Shown here in pieces: positions 7,868 through 14,763 of a DNA stretch of 33,850 nt (position 1 is its first letter; the number at the start of each line of letters is the position of its first letter). This DNA is from Actinomycetota bacterium. Its GTDB lineage: Bacteria > Actinomycetota > Acidimicrobiia > Acidimicrobiales > Ilumatobacteraceae. The position numbers and the translations under genes were made by a program. The notes beneath the pieces are model-generated. The model saw only the letters and a list, made by a program, of their open reading frames with translations. It was not told where the DNA came from and did no database searches. Location of the stretch: contig JAFMJP010000008.1 in NCBI GenBank assembly GCA_017853375.1, forward strand, positions 1 through 33,850. Direction: 5' to 3'.

Positions 7868-8692
7868 ATGTCAAACCCCGTCCTCAACGAATCCACATTC
7901 GACAAACTTCGCGAGCGCCACGCTGGAGAAGCTGGTTGGGCAGTAGCCAGCGGCCAGCCCGCTGACACATGGGCACCACCGATGACCGACGGTCCGGTCA
8001 GCAAGTACCACGGCGGCGTCATGACCGTGAGTGGAACGGCGAGTGCAAGCATGGTGTTGTTCGCGCTGCTCCTGGTATCGGCAGCCGTCGGCTGGATTGC
8101 CGTTGCCGAACCAGAGCCAGGCGTGCTGACTTTCCCACCGATGGCGTTCGTCGGTGCCATCGTCGGCTTCATTTCCGTGATCATCACGATGTTCAAGCCC
8201 ATGACCTCGCACATTCTGGGTCCGGTGTATGCCGTTGGACAAGGCCTGTTCGTCGGTGCATTGTCCAAGATGTTCGATGCCACCTACTCGGGCATCGTGT
8301 TGCAGGCCGTGGGCACCACACTGGCCGTGTTTGGCGTCATGTTGTTCTTGTATCGCACGCGAATTCTGCGTGTCACCGACAAGTTCCGTCGCATCGTCAT
8401 CGGTGCAACCCTCGGCGTAGCGGTGTTCTACCTTGCGTCGTTCGTCTTCAGCATGTTCGGGGCCAACGTGTCGTTCCTCTCCAGCAGCAGCGGAGTGGGC
8501 ATCCTGTTCAGCCTCTTCGTTGCAGGTTTGGCTGCGTTCAACTTGGCGCTGGATTTCGACTTCATCGAACGAGGCGAGTCGATGGGTCTGCCACGTCGAA
8601 TGGAATGGTTCGCAGCCCTCGGGTTGCTCGTCACCCTCGTGTGGCTGTATCTCGAGGTGTTGCGTTTGCTCGCCAAGTTGCGCGAACGCTAA
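7868..8692 (+). CDS. Bax1-I/YccA-family multi-pass membrane protein
   Basis: 274-residue integral membrane protein with a polar N-terminus of about 55 residues and roughly seven hydrophobic helices, ending in a basic tail. The segments MTSHILGPVYAVGQGLFVG and YSGIVLQAVGTTLAVFGVML, plus the final FIERGESMGLPRRMEW loop with acidic residues, match the actinobacterial Bax inhibitor-1/YccA-like family. Family members include Ca2+-leak channels in eukaryotes; the bacterial role is not settled. ATG at 7868 is preferred over TTG 7841 and ATG 7859 because of the TACTAT box 7 nt upstream. It is followed closely by tag. Confidence 0.9.
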   Translation: MSNPVLNESTFDKLRERHAGEAGWAVASGQPADTWAPPMTDGPVSKYHGGVMTVSGTASASMVLFALLLVSAAVGWIAVAEPEPGVLTFPPMAFVGAIVGFISVIITMFKPMTSHILGPVYAVGQGLFVGALSKMFDATYSGIVLQAVGTTLAVFGVMLFLYRTRILRVTDKFRRIVIGATLGVAVFYLASFVFSMFGANVSFLSSSSGVGILFSLFVAGLAAFNLALDFDFIERGESMGLPRRMEWFAALGLLVTLVWLYLEVLRLLAKLRER

Positions 8693-8702
8693 ACCCCTCT
8701 GC

Positions 8703-9332
8703 ATGATGCAGAGTCTTCGATCGCACGACGATGGCCTGCTGCGCTGTTGGTGGTGTGGCGATGATCCGCTGTACGTGGAGTATCACGATCGGGAGTGGGG
8801 TCGACCGGTTCACGATGACGTGCGCCTGTTCGAGAAGATCTGTCTCGAGGGTTTTCAATCCGGATTGAGTTGGCTTACCATCCTGCGAAAGCGAGAGAAC
8901 TTTCGTCGCGCATTTGCCAACTTCGACATCTCCCGTGTCGGAAGGTTCACTCCTCGTGATGTCGATCGTCTCCTCGGTGACGCAGGAATCGTCCGACACA
9001 AGGGGAAGATCGAATCAACCATCAACAACGCGCGACGTTGTCAGGAACTCATCGACGAGCTCGGTTCGCTCGATGCCTTCGTGTGGAAGTTCGCCGCAAC
9101 TTCGGCGCACGGTGAACCGACCACGTCTTCGTCACAGCGCGGTCAGGTGGTGCCGACGTCATCGGCGGACATTCCCACGCAGAGTGCGGAGTCGGTGGAA
9201 ATGTCCAAGGAGCTGAAACGTCGCGGGTGGAGTTTCGTTGGCCCCACCACCATGTACGCGTTCCTGCAGTCAGTTGGAGTCGTGAATGATCACCTCAACG
9301 ACTGTTGGGTGCGTCAAGACGCTCGAGCATAA
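8703..9332 (+). CDS. tag: DNA-3-methyladenine glycosylase I
   Basis: Removes 3-methyladenine from alkylated DNA. 209 residues against about 187 for E. coli Tag. Seen: RCWWCGDDPLYVEYHDREWG at the start, ICLEGFQSGLSWLTILRKRE with the catalytic Glu, DAGIVRHKGKIESTINNAR, and the C-terminal RGWSFVGPTTMYAFLQ. The zinc ligands of the family are present: Cys in RCWW, His in YHD, and His and Cys in VNDHLNDCW. It begins 10 nt after the Bax1-I-like gene (ATG at 8703 or 8706) and probably shares its transcript. Its 3' end overlaps a possible small antisense gene. Confidence 0.95.
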   Translation: MMQSLRSHDDGLLRCWWCGDDPLYVEYHDREWGRPVHDDVRLFEKICLEGFQSGLSWLTILRKRENFRRAFANFDISRVGRFTPRDVDRLLGDAGIVRHKGKIESTINNARRCQELIDELGSLDAFVWKFAATSAHGEPTTSSSQRGQVVPTSSADIPTQSAESVEMSKELKRRGWSFVGPTTMYAFLQSVGVVNDHLNDCWVRQDARA

Positions 9333-9414
9333 GTTCCACTTCGGCAAGTTGCGCCTCGATGTGGTCGAGGTCCACGAGTTCAACCTGCTCGTTATTGCTC
9401 TCAACGTTGCTCAT
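9295..9414 (-). CDS. Possible 39-residue acidic helical protein
   Basis: ATG at 9414 to TGA at 9295. The product begins MSNVESNNEQ, continues with VDLDHIEAQLAEVELMLERLD, a run typical of an amphipathic or coiled-coil helix, and ends DAPNSR. Support for a real gene: protein-like, acidic composition, and a TACGAT hexamer 8 nt before the ATG as at other leaderless genes here. Its last 38 nt overlap the 3' end of tag on the other strand. The function is unknown. A chance reading frame remains possible. Confidence 0.45.
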   Translation of the reverse strand: MSNVESNNEQVELVDLDHIEAQLAEVELMLERLDAPNSR

Positions 9415-9422
9415 CTGCACCC

Positions 9423-9428
9423 ATCGTA
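9423..9428 (-). promoter_or_regulatory. Putative -10 element (TACGAT) of the small gene
   Basis: TACGAT on the minus strand, 8 nt before the ATG of the 39-residue frame. It is the main reason for taking that frame seriously. Confidence 0.35.
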
Positions 9429-9486
9429 GATGTCTGCACCAACGAGTGTTCGCATGCCGCGTAGAACCGGGGTGATGGGCTACCGC

Positions 9487-9492
9487 TAGCGT
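9487..9492 (+). promoter_or_regulatory. Putative -10 element (TAGCGT), leaderless start of the cyclophilin gene
   Basis: TAGCGT lies 8 nt before the ATG at 9501. The sequence is identical to the hexamers before the photolyase, amidotransferase and methyltransferase genes. Confidence 0.5.
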
Positions 9493-9500
9493 GGCTCGCC

Positions 9501-10058
9501 ATGCCTACACAGTTTCCACCGTTCGACGGTTCCGCACAGAAACAGCAGCGTTTTGCTGAGCCTCCCGCAATGGGAATCGACAAGAACAAGCGCTACACCG
9601 CCACGATGAGCACCACCCTTGGTGAGATCGTCATCGCGCTCGACCCCGTCACTGCGCCACAGACGGTGAACAACTTCGTGTTCCTTGCCTTGCACCACTA
9701 TTACGACGGTGTCATCTTCCACCGCATCATCAAGAACTTCGTTTGTCAGGGCGGCGACCCGGAGGGATCCGGTCGCGGTGGCCCCGGCTACCGATTTGGT
9801 GACGAACTTCCGAAGCCCAACCAATACAAGGTCGGTTCGTTGGCCATGGCGAACGCAGGACCCAATACCAATGGTTCACAGTTCTTCATCATCAGCGGAC
9901 CCGACGGCTGCCGACTCCCACCGCAGTATTCGTTGTTTGGCCAGGTCATCAAGGGTCTCGACGTGGTGGAGACGATGCAGAACGTTCCGACCGGTTCGGG
10001 CGATCGGCCCAAGACCGACGTGGTGATCAACTCGGTAACCATTACCGTCGCCGAGTAG
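9501..10058 (+). CDS. Peptidyl-prolyl cis-trans isomerase, cyclophilin type
   Basis: 185-residue cytoplasmic cyclophilin that speeds prolyl isomerisation during protein folding. The core has the expected active-site segments: YYDGVIFHRIIKNFVCQGGD (with the catalytic Arg in FHRI), MANAGPNTNGSQFFI and YSLFGQVIKGLDVVE. The first 30 or so residues are a polar leader (MPTQFPPFDGSAQKQQRFAE) without a signal peptide or membrane helix. The YcaQ-like gene follows after 10 nt, suggesting co-transcription. Confidence 0.95.
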   Translation: MPTQFPPFDGSAQKQQRFAEPPAMGIDKNKRYTATMSTTLGEIVIALDPVTAPQTVNNFVFLALHHYYDGVIFHRIIKNFVCQGGDPEGSGRGGPGYRFGDELPKPNQYKVGSLAMANAGPNTNGSQFFIISGPDGCRLPPQYSLFGQVIKGLDVVETMQNVPTGSGDRPKTDVVINSVTITVAE

Positions 10059-10068
10059 TTCATCTTCG

Positions 10069-11301
10069 ATGCCCAAGCGGCTCGATGAGTTGAGCATCGT
10101 TGAAGCGCGTCGCCTGGCGCTGGCAGCACAAGGTTTCGGTGCTCCGCGCGCGCGAGCGACTTCGTCGACTGTCGACGTCGTAGCACTCATGAAGAAGTTG
10201 GGCGTCGTGCAGATCGACTCCGTCAACGTCCTCGTGCGTAGCCAAGAACTGCCATTGTTCGCGCGCCTCGGTAACCACGACCGCTCCGCGATTCCGAAGG
10301 CCACGTCGCAGGGCAAAATTTTCGAATACTGGGGTCACGAGGCGGCGCATCTGCCCGTAGAGATTCAGCCGCTCTTTCGATGGAAGATGGACGCTGCTCG
10401 CACCGGCAAGGCCAAGCACTGGGGCCTCACCAGTTTTTATGAAGACAACAAGTCGTACGTCAATCGACTGCTGAGGCACGTTGAGAAGAACGGACCGCTT
10501 ACCGCACGAGCCGTCAGTACGCGCACCGAAAAGAAGGGCACATGGTGGGACTGGGATGAGGCCAAGACGGCGCTCGAGTATCTCTTCTTGACGGGTCAGG
10601 TGATGTCGAGTGGTCGGGGTAGCGACTTCGCTCGTGTCTACGACGTGCCCGAGCGAGTGCTACCTGCGAAGGTCTTGAACGTGCCAACCCCCGACGAGCG
10701 CGACGCGCGCAAGCAACTGCTCATTCGCGCTGCAAAGGGACACGGCGTCGCCACAGCTGACGACTTGGCGGACTACTACCGCCAACGACCCGCCGCCGTA
10801 AAACCGCTCATCGCCGAACTCGTTGAAGAGGGCGTATTGCGTGAAGTGTCTGTCAACGGCTGGAAACAGCCTGCGTTCGTCCACCGCGACTCAAAGTTGC
10901 CGACACGCATGAACGCCGTTGCGTTGCTGTCGCCGTTCGATTCGCTCGTCTGGTACAGACCGCGCAATGAACGGCTCTTCAACTTTCACTATCGCATCGA
11001 GATCTACACACCAAAACCCAAGCGGAAGTTCGGCTACTACGTGCTTCCCGTGTTGTGCGGTGACACCCTGGTGGGTCGACTCGACATGAAAGCCGATCGA
11101 GCTGCAGGAACGCTGCGGGTCGAGGCTGCGTACGTGGAGCCCGGGGTTGCTGCGAACAAGGTGGCAGATCGTATTGGAGCAGAGGTACGCAGCATGGCCG
11201 AGTGGCTTTCTCTGGAACACGTAGTAGTTGGTCGACGCGGCGGGTTTTCTGCGGCACTTGCCGGAGCTGTGGGATCGCGTCGTGTACGAACGCGTCGATA
11301 G
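10069..11301 (+). CDS. YcaQ/AlkX-like winged-helix DNA glycosylase (HTH_42 family)
   Basis: 410-residue winged-helix protein of the AlkZ/YcaQ superfamily, whose members unhook interstrand DNA crosslinks and remove bulky alkyl adducts. The catalytic stretch VVQIDSVNVL has the Q-x-D arrangement that marks the YcaQ (AlkX) branch rather than the Q-x-Q of AlkZ. Other family landmarks are FEYWGHEAAHLP, TWWDWDEAKTALEYLFLTG and LLSPFDSLVWYRPRNERLF. With tag only 0.7 kb upstream, this stretch is rich in alkylation-repair genes. Confidence 0.9.
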   Translation: MPKRLDELSIVEARRLALAAQGFGAPRARATSSTVDVVALMKKLGVVQIDSVNVLVRSQELPLFARLGNHDRSAIPKATSQGKIFEYWGHEAAHLPVEIQPLFRWKMDAARTGKAKHWGLTSFYEDNKSYVNRLLRHVEKNGPLTARAVSTRTEKKGTWWDWDEAKTALEYLFLTGQVMSSGRGSDFARVYDVPERVLPAKVLNVPTPDERDARKQLLIRAAKGHGVATADDLADYYRQRPAAVKPLIAELVEEGVLREVSVNGWKQPAFVHRDSKLPTRMNAVALLSPFDSLVWYRPRNERLFNFHYRIEIYTPKPKRKFGYYVLPVLCGDTLVGRLDMKADRAAGTLRVEAAYVEPGVAANKVADRIGAEVRSMAEWLSLEHVVVGRRGGFSAALAGAVGSRRVRTRR

Positions 11302-11324
11302 ACGCGCGCAGGGATGCGGACGCA

Positions 11325-11330
11325 TAGCGT
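11325..11330 (+). promoter_or_regulatory. Putative -10 element (TAGCGT), leaderless GTG start
   Basis: TAGCGT, 7 nt, then GTG at 11338. The hexamer would fall inside the coding region if the upstream ATG at 11314 were used, so it argues for the GTG. Confidence 0.5.
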
Positions 11331-11337
11331 AAGAGAC

Positions 11338-12075
11338 GTGACACCACTCATTGCATTGGCGGGGCGAACCGGCGCACCCAGCAAGGTGTCGCGGGACGAG
11401 GTGGCGTTTGCCGGCAAGCGATACTTGCACTCGCTCTTGCGAGCAGGCGGCGAACCCGTGGTGGTGGCACCACAGTCGTTTCGGGGTGACGGTGCTGCCG
11501 AACTGATGCAGCGCTTTGATGCACTCGTGCTGATGGGTGGCCCCGACGTTGATCCGTCGCGCTACGGTCAAACTGCGTCGGCACATGTGTACGGGGTTTC
11601 GCCTCAACAAGACGAGTTCGAATCGGCGCTGCTACGCGGTGCCATGGCCAATGACCTACCCGTCTTGGCAGTGTGTCGTGGGATGCAGTTGGCCAACGTG
11701 ATCTTGGGTGGCACGCTCGTGCAACATCTCGCGGATCTGTCGAACGCAGCATCGCTGGTGGCCCATGCGCCCGGTGAGTTTCCCGTCGGTGCCGAGTTCG
11801 TCGTACATGAGATTGCGCTCCACACCGACAGCTGGTTGGCACGAGCAACCGGAACCCAGTCTGTGCAGGGAGCGTCGTTTCATCACCAAGGAATCGATCG
11901 TCTTGCCCCGGGCTTTCGTGCAGTGGGGTATGCGCCGGATGGTCTACTCGAAGCCATCGAACACGAGGATCATCGCATCGTGGGCGTGCAGTGGCATCCG
12001 GAAGATACGTCTGCCGATGACGCCGCCCAACAAGGGATTTATGATGCGTTCGTTGCGCGAGCCCGTCAGCACTGA
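11338..12075 (+). CDS. Gamma-glutamyl-gamma-aminobutyrate hydrolase-like class I amidotransferase (peptidase C26)
   Basis: 245-residue glutamine-amidotransferase-fold hydrolase resembling PuuD, which splits gamma-glutamyl amides in putrescine breakdown. Seen: VLMGGPDVDPSRYGQ, the nucleophile Cys in LAVCRGMQLANVILGGTLVQ, and the His and Glu of the triad in GVQWHPED. The SFHHQGIDRLAPG segment is also typical of this family. GTG 11338 is chosen from the leaderless promoter spacing; ATG 11314 would add eight residues. No other polyamine genes are nearby, so the substrate is inferred only from the family. Confidence 0.9.
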   Translation: MTPLIALAGRTGAPSKVSRDEVAFAGKRYLHSLLRAGGEPVVVAPQSFRGDGAAELMQRFDALVLMGGPDVDPSRYGQTASAHVYGVSPQQDEFESALLRGAMANDLPVLAVCRGMQLANVILGGTLVQHLADLSNAASLVAHAPGEFPVGAEFVVHEIALHTDSWLARATGTQSVQGASFHHQGIDRLAPGFRAVGYAPDGLLEAIEHEDHRIVGVQWHPEDTSADDAAQQGIYDAFVARARQH

Positions 12076-12102
12076 GGAGTCCGTCGGCCGTTGCCGATGT
12101 GT

Positions 12103-13005
12103 CTAAGGCGTCGGTCGTGGAGGCATTGCCCAGCGCACAGCGCGAGTAATTGCATCTCCAAGCGGCTGCAGTGCAAAGCGCTCGGTCACCGGCAGGTACG
12201 GCAAGCCAAGATGCGGTCGTGACCAGCGGGGAAGGGTGGAGAGCGTCGCTGCCACCAGCAACGAGTAGGCGGCACGGGCAACTGGTGGCAATGGTGGCTC
12301 AAAGAGGAGATAACGCATGGCGTCACGTGACTCCCTGGTGCCACGTATTTCTGCTCGGTACGAGGAGATTTGGTCTCGTAGCGCACGTACGGACTCTGGT
12401 GGTGCAGGCACGCCGAGCTTGCGTGCGATGAAGGCAGTGTCCTTTACGTACTCGTCACATCCCTTGGTATCGAGTGGGAACTCCCCGAACCGTTGATGTG
12501 CGGCGAGAAAACTATCGATCTCCACGATGTGTACCCAGCGCAGGAGGTGTGGATCTCGCGCCGAATACGGTCGACCATCGCTTGCCACGCCCACCACACG
12601 TTCATGAACACGGTTGATCACGTCGATGGTTCGCTGGGCTTCGTCGGCAGGACCGAATGACGTGGTCGCAAGAAAGTCGGCAGTGCGTTGGAGTCGCCCC
12701 CACGGATCGTTTCGGTAGTCGGAGTGTTGTGCAACCCCGGCCATTGCGAGCGGATGCAACGATTGCACCAAGAGGGCACGCAACCCTCCGATGAACATCG
12801 CAGCATCTGCATGAACACGTCGAATTGGACGGTCGTCGGTGAACCAGCGCGGGGCACTTGGATTCATCAACTGCATCATTCTCTGCTCACCGTTCGGTCC
12901 TGCGACGCGATCGCGCAGTGCTTTGCCCAACGACTCGCGCACGGTGTCGAGTGCAGCATTCAGAGAAGGACGATCGAACTTCACATCTTCATCGTGCCAG
13001 CACAT
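12103..13005 (-). CDS. Oxygenase MpaB family (DUF2236) protein
   Basis: 300-residue protein of the DUF2236/MpaB family, which includes the fungal mycophenolic-acid enzyme MpaB and is related to latex-clearing oxygenase. Seen: IRRVHADAAMFIGGLRALLV, SLHPLAMAGVAQHSDY, and LLRWVHIVEIDSFLAAHQRF. The conserved His residues in such motifs are thought to bind heme. Actinobacteria carry many copies and their substrates are mostly unknown. It is divergent from the AI-2E permease gene across 41 nt. ATG at 13005 is the first start; a GTG seven codons inside is an alternative. Confidence 0.88.
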   Translation of the reverse strand: MCWHDEDVKFDRPSLNAALDTVRESLGKALRDRVAGPNGEQRMMQLMNPSAPRWFTDDRPIRRVHADAAMFIGGLRALLVQSLHPLAMAGVAQHSDYRNDPWGRLQRTADFLATTSFGPADEAQRTIDVINRVHERVVGVASDGRPYSARDPHLLRWVHIVEIDSFLAAHQRFGEFPLDTKGCDEYVKDTAFIARKLGVPAPPESVRALRDQISSYRAEIRGTRESRDAMRYLLFEPPLPPVARAAYSLLVAATLSTLPRWSRPHLGLPYLPVTERFALQPLGDAITRAVRWAMPPRPTP

Positions 13006-13034
13006 GGTTCACCAACCCTCACCAGGCCCATCGG

Positions 13035-13040
13035 TACCCT
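13035..13040 (+). promoter_or_regulatory. Putative -10 element (TACCCT), leaderless GTG start
   Basis: TACCCT, 6 nt, then GTG at 13047. It lies in the 41-nt gap between the divergent MpaB-like and AI-2E genes. It favours GTG 13047 as the permease start. Confidence 0.45.
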
Positions 13041-13046
13041 GAAGAT

Positions 13047-14132
13047 GTGACCGAAAGTCCCTCCACTCAAAGTTCGATGCCAAGTTGGGTGCCGCGCGCC
13101 ATCGTGCTGTTGTGGCTCGGTTTTCTTGCAACCCTGTTGGTGCAGGAACTGTGGGATCGCCTCTTTGGCTTCTTCCTTCTCTTGGTGATTTCGCTCTTCC
13201 TTGCGTTGGCCATAGAGCCGGGCACTAATCGGCTGGCGCGTCGCGGCATGCGTCGTGGTACGGCAACCGGATTGATTCTGTTGATCGTGGCACTCGTCGC
13301 CATCGGATTCGGGGCCGTTATGGGCACCTTGGTTGCCGATCAAGCCAATGAGCTCTCCAGCAACCGCGATCAATACGTCGTTGACGTCGTGGAGTTCCTC
13401 AACGACAACTTCGGTGCCAACCTCGATGCCGCCGAGATCATCGAGTCGATCGACGACCCCAGCGGACCGGTTCGCGAATTTCTGAATTCACAGGCGGACC
13501 GTGCGGTGCAGCTCGGGGTTTCGGCGTTCAGTACGTTGTTCCAGGCTTTCTCGATTCTGCTCTTCACGTTTTATCTGGCGGCAGATGGCCCCCGATTGCG
13601 CCGAACCATCTGTCGTTGGCTGCGTCCGCAGCGCCAGCGTGTGGTGTTGGATGTCTGGGAGCTCGCGGTGCAGAAGACGGGTGGGTACTTGTCCTCGCGT
13701 GCAATTCTGGCCGTCGTGTCGTCGCTTCTGCACTACGTGGCGTTTGAAGCAATCGGAACTCCTGCGCCGATTGCTTTGGCATTGTGGGTCGGTGTCCTCT
13801 CTCAATTCTTGCCGGTCATCGGTATTTACGTTGCGGGTGCCTTGCCGTTGTTGCTCACGGTGATCGACTCGCCGATCAAGGGCCTGTTCGTCCTCGGATT
13901 CATCGTCGTGTACCAGCAGATCGAGAATTTCCTGATTGCACCGAAGATCACCGCCCAAACCATGGAGTTGCATGCGGGTGTTGCATTCGCGTCCGCAATC
14001 GTCGGTGGAGCCGTGCTCGGTCCGACGGGTGCAATCCTCGGATTGCCGGCAGCGGCAGTGATTCAGGGCATTCTCAGTTCGGTTGGCCATCGCTACGAAG
14101 TAGTGGATGATTCCACGGATGGAGCAGAGTAG
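13047..14132 (+). CDS. AI-2E family (UPF0118) transporter
   Basis: 361-residue polytopic membrane protein with about eight helices. It has the family's large hydrophilic insert between helices 3 and 4 (about residues 100-165) and the late motifs LSQFLPVIGIYVAGALPLLL and GFIVVYQQIENFLIAPKI. Members export small molecules or exchange Na+/Li+ for H+; a true AI-2 role is shown only for a few. The frame extends well upstream of 13047, but the conserved region and the TACCCT box support the GTG at 13047. Its TAG stop shares one base with the GTG of the next gene (TAGTG), so the two are coupled. Confidence 0.9.
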   Translation: MTESPSTQSSMPSWVPRAIVLLWLGFLATLLVQELWDRLFGFFLLLVISLFLALAIEPGTNRLARRGMRRGTATGLILLIVALVAIGFGAVMGTLVADQANELSSNRDQYVVDVVEFLNDNFGANLDAAEIIESIDDPSGPVREFLNSQADRAVQLGVSAFSTLFQAFSILLFTFYLAADGPRLRRTICRWLRPQRQRVVLDVWELAVQKTGGYLSSRAILAVVSSLLHYVAFEAIGTPAPIALALWVGVLSQFLPVIGIYVAGALPLLLTVIDSPIKGLFVLGFIVVYQQIENFLIAPKITAQTMELHAGVAFASAIVGGAVLGPTGAILGLPAAAVIQGILSSVGHRYEVVDDSTDGAE

Positions 14133-14737
14133 TGCGGCGTTCGGTCGGCGCCGTGTGGTGCTGTGCGGCGATTCTTGTTGGTACGGCACACCTCGGTAGT
14201 GCGTCGGTGCTCGCGGCCCAAGACTCGGGTTCAGAAACGTCGACGGGAACTCCGCCGGGACAAGGCGGCGTCGACGTGTCACCCTTGCCTTCCATCGCGC
14301 CGAGCATTACGGAAACCCGTCGTTTTGCACCACGATTGCCTCGCAACACCGGAATCGGTCGACGAGTGGTGTACAGCAATTCGCTGCAGTGGGTGTGGGT
14401 CATCGACAAGAACGAAGAAGTCGTGCGATCCATGCCGGTGTCGGGGCGCCGTGGTGTACCGGCCCCCGGAAGTTACAAGGTGACCAGCCAATCGCAATGG
14501 TCGTTCAGTTTGGATTTCGAGGGTGTGGATTTTCGATGGATGACCCGGTTTGCACTCGGACCGGAAGGCGGCAACATCGGCTTTCATGAGATTCCACGCA
14601 AAGACGGCAAGCCCATGCAAACCGAAGCACAGCTCGGATCGTTTGCCGGTTCGGGGTGCGTGCGTATGGCTACGGCAGACGTAAAGTTTTTGTATCAGTG
14701 GGCCAAGCCGGGCACCTCAGTGGTGGTAACTCGGTAG
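14132..14737 (+). CDS. L,D-transpeptidase (YkuD domain), exported
   Basis: 201-residue secreted or membrane-anchored protein. A signal-like hydrophobic stretch at about residues 7-29 is followed by a Pro/Ser/Gly-rich linker and a YkuD domain (about 78-201). Such enzymes make 3-3 crosslinks in peptidoglycan or attach proteins to it. The likely catalytic His is in NIGFHEIP (H152) and the nucleophile Cys in AGSGCVRM (C176). The usual SHGC motif reads GSGC here, so the motif His is missing. The GTG start overlaps the AI-2E stop by one base. Confidence 0.88.
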   Translation: MRRSVGAVWCCAAILVGTAHLGSASVLAAQDSGSETSTGTPPGQGGVDVSPLPSIAPSITETRRFAPRLPRNTGIGRRVVYSNSLQWVWVIDKNEEVVRSMPVSGRRGVPAPGSYKVTSQSQWSFSLDFEGVDFRWMTRFALGPEGGNIGFHEIPRKDGKPMQTEAQLGSFAGSGCVRMATADVKFLYQWAKPGTSVVVTR

Positions 14738-14763
14738 TCCCTTCTGCCCGTCGTCGTGTCGTA

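Noticed and set aside
9295-9414. Small frame as a DksA/TraR-like fragment
   Set aside because: Only the helix pattern AEVELMLERLD recalls those proteins. No zinc-finger Cys residues follow, so the resemblance is too weak to name it.
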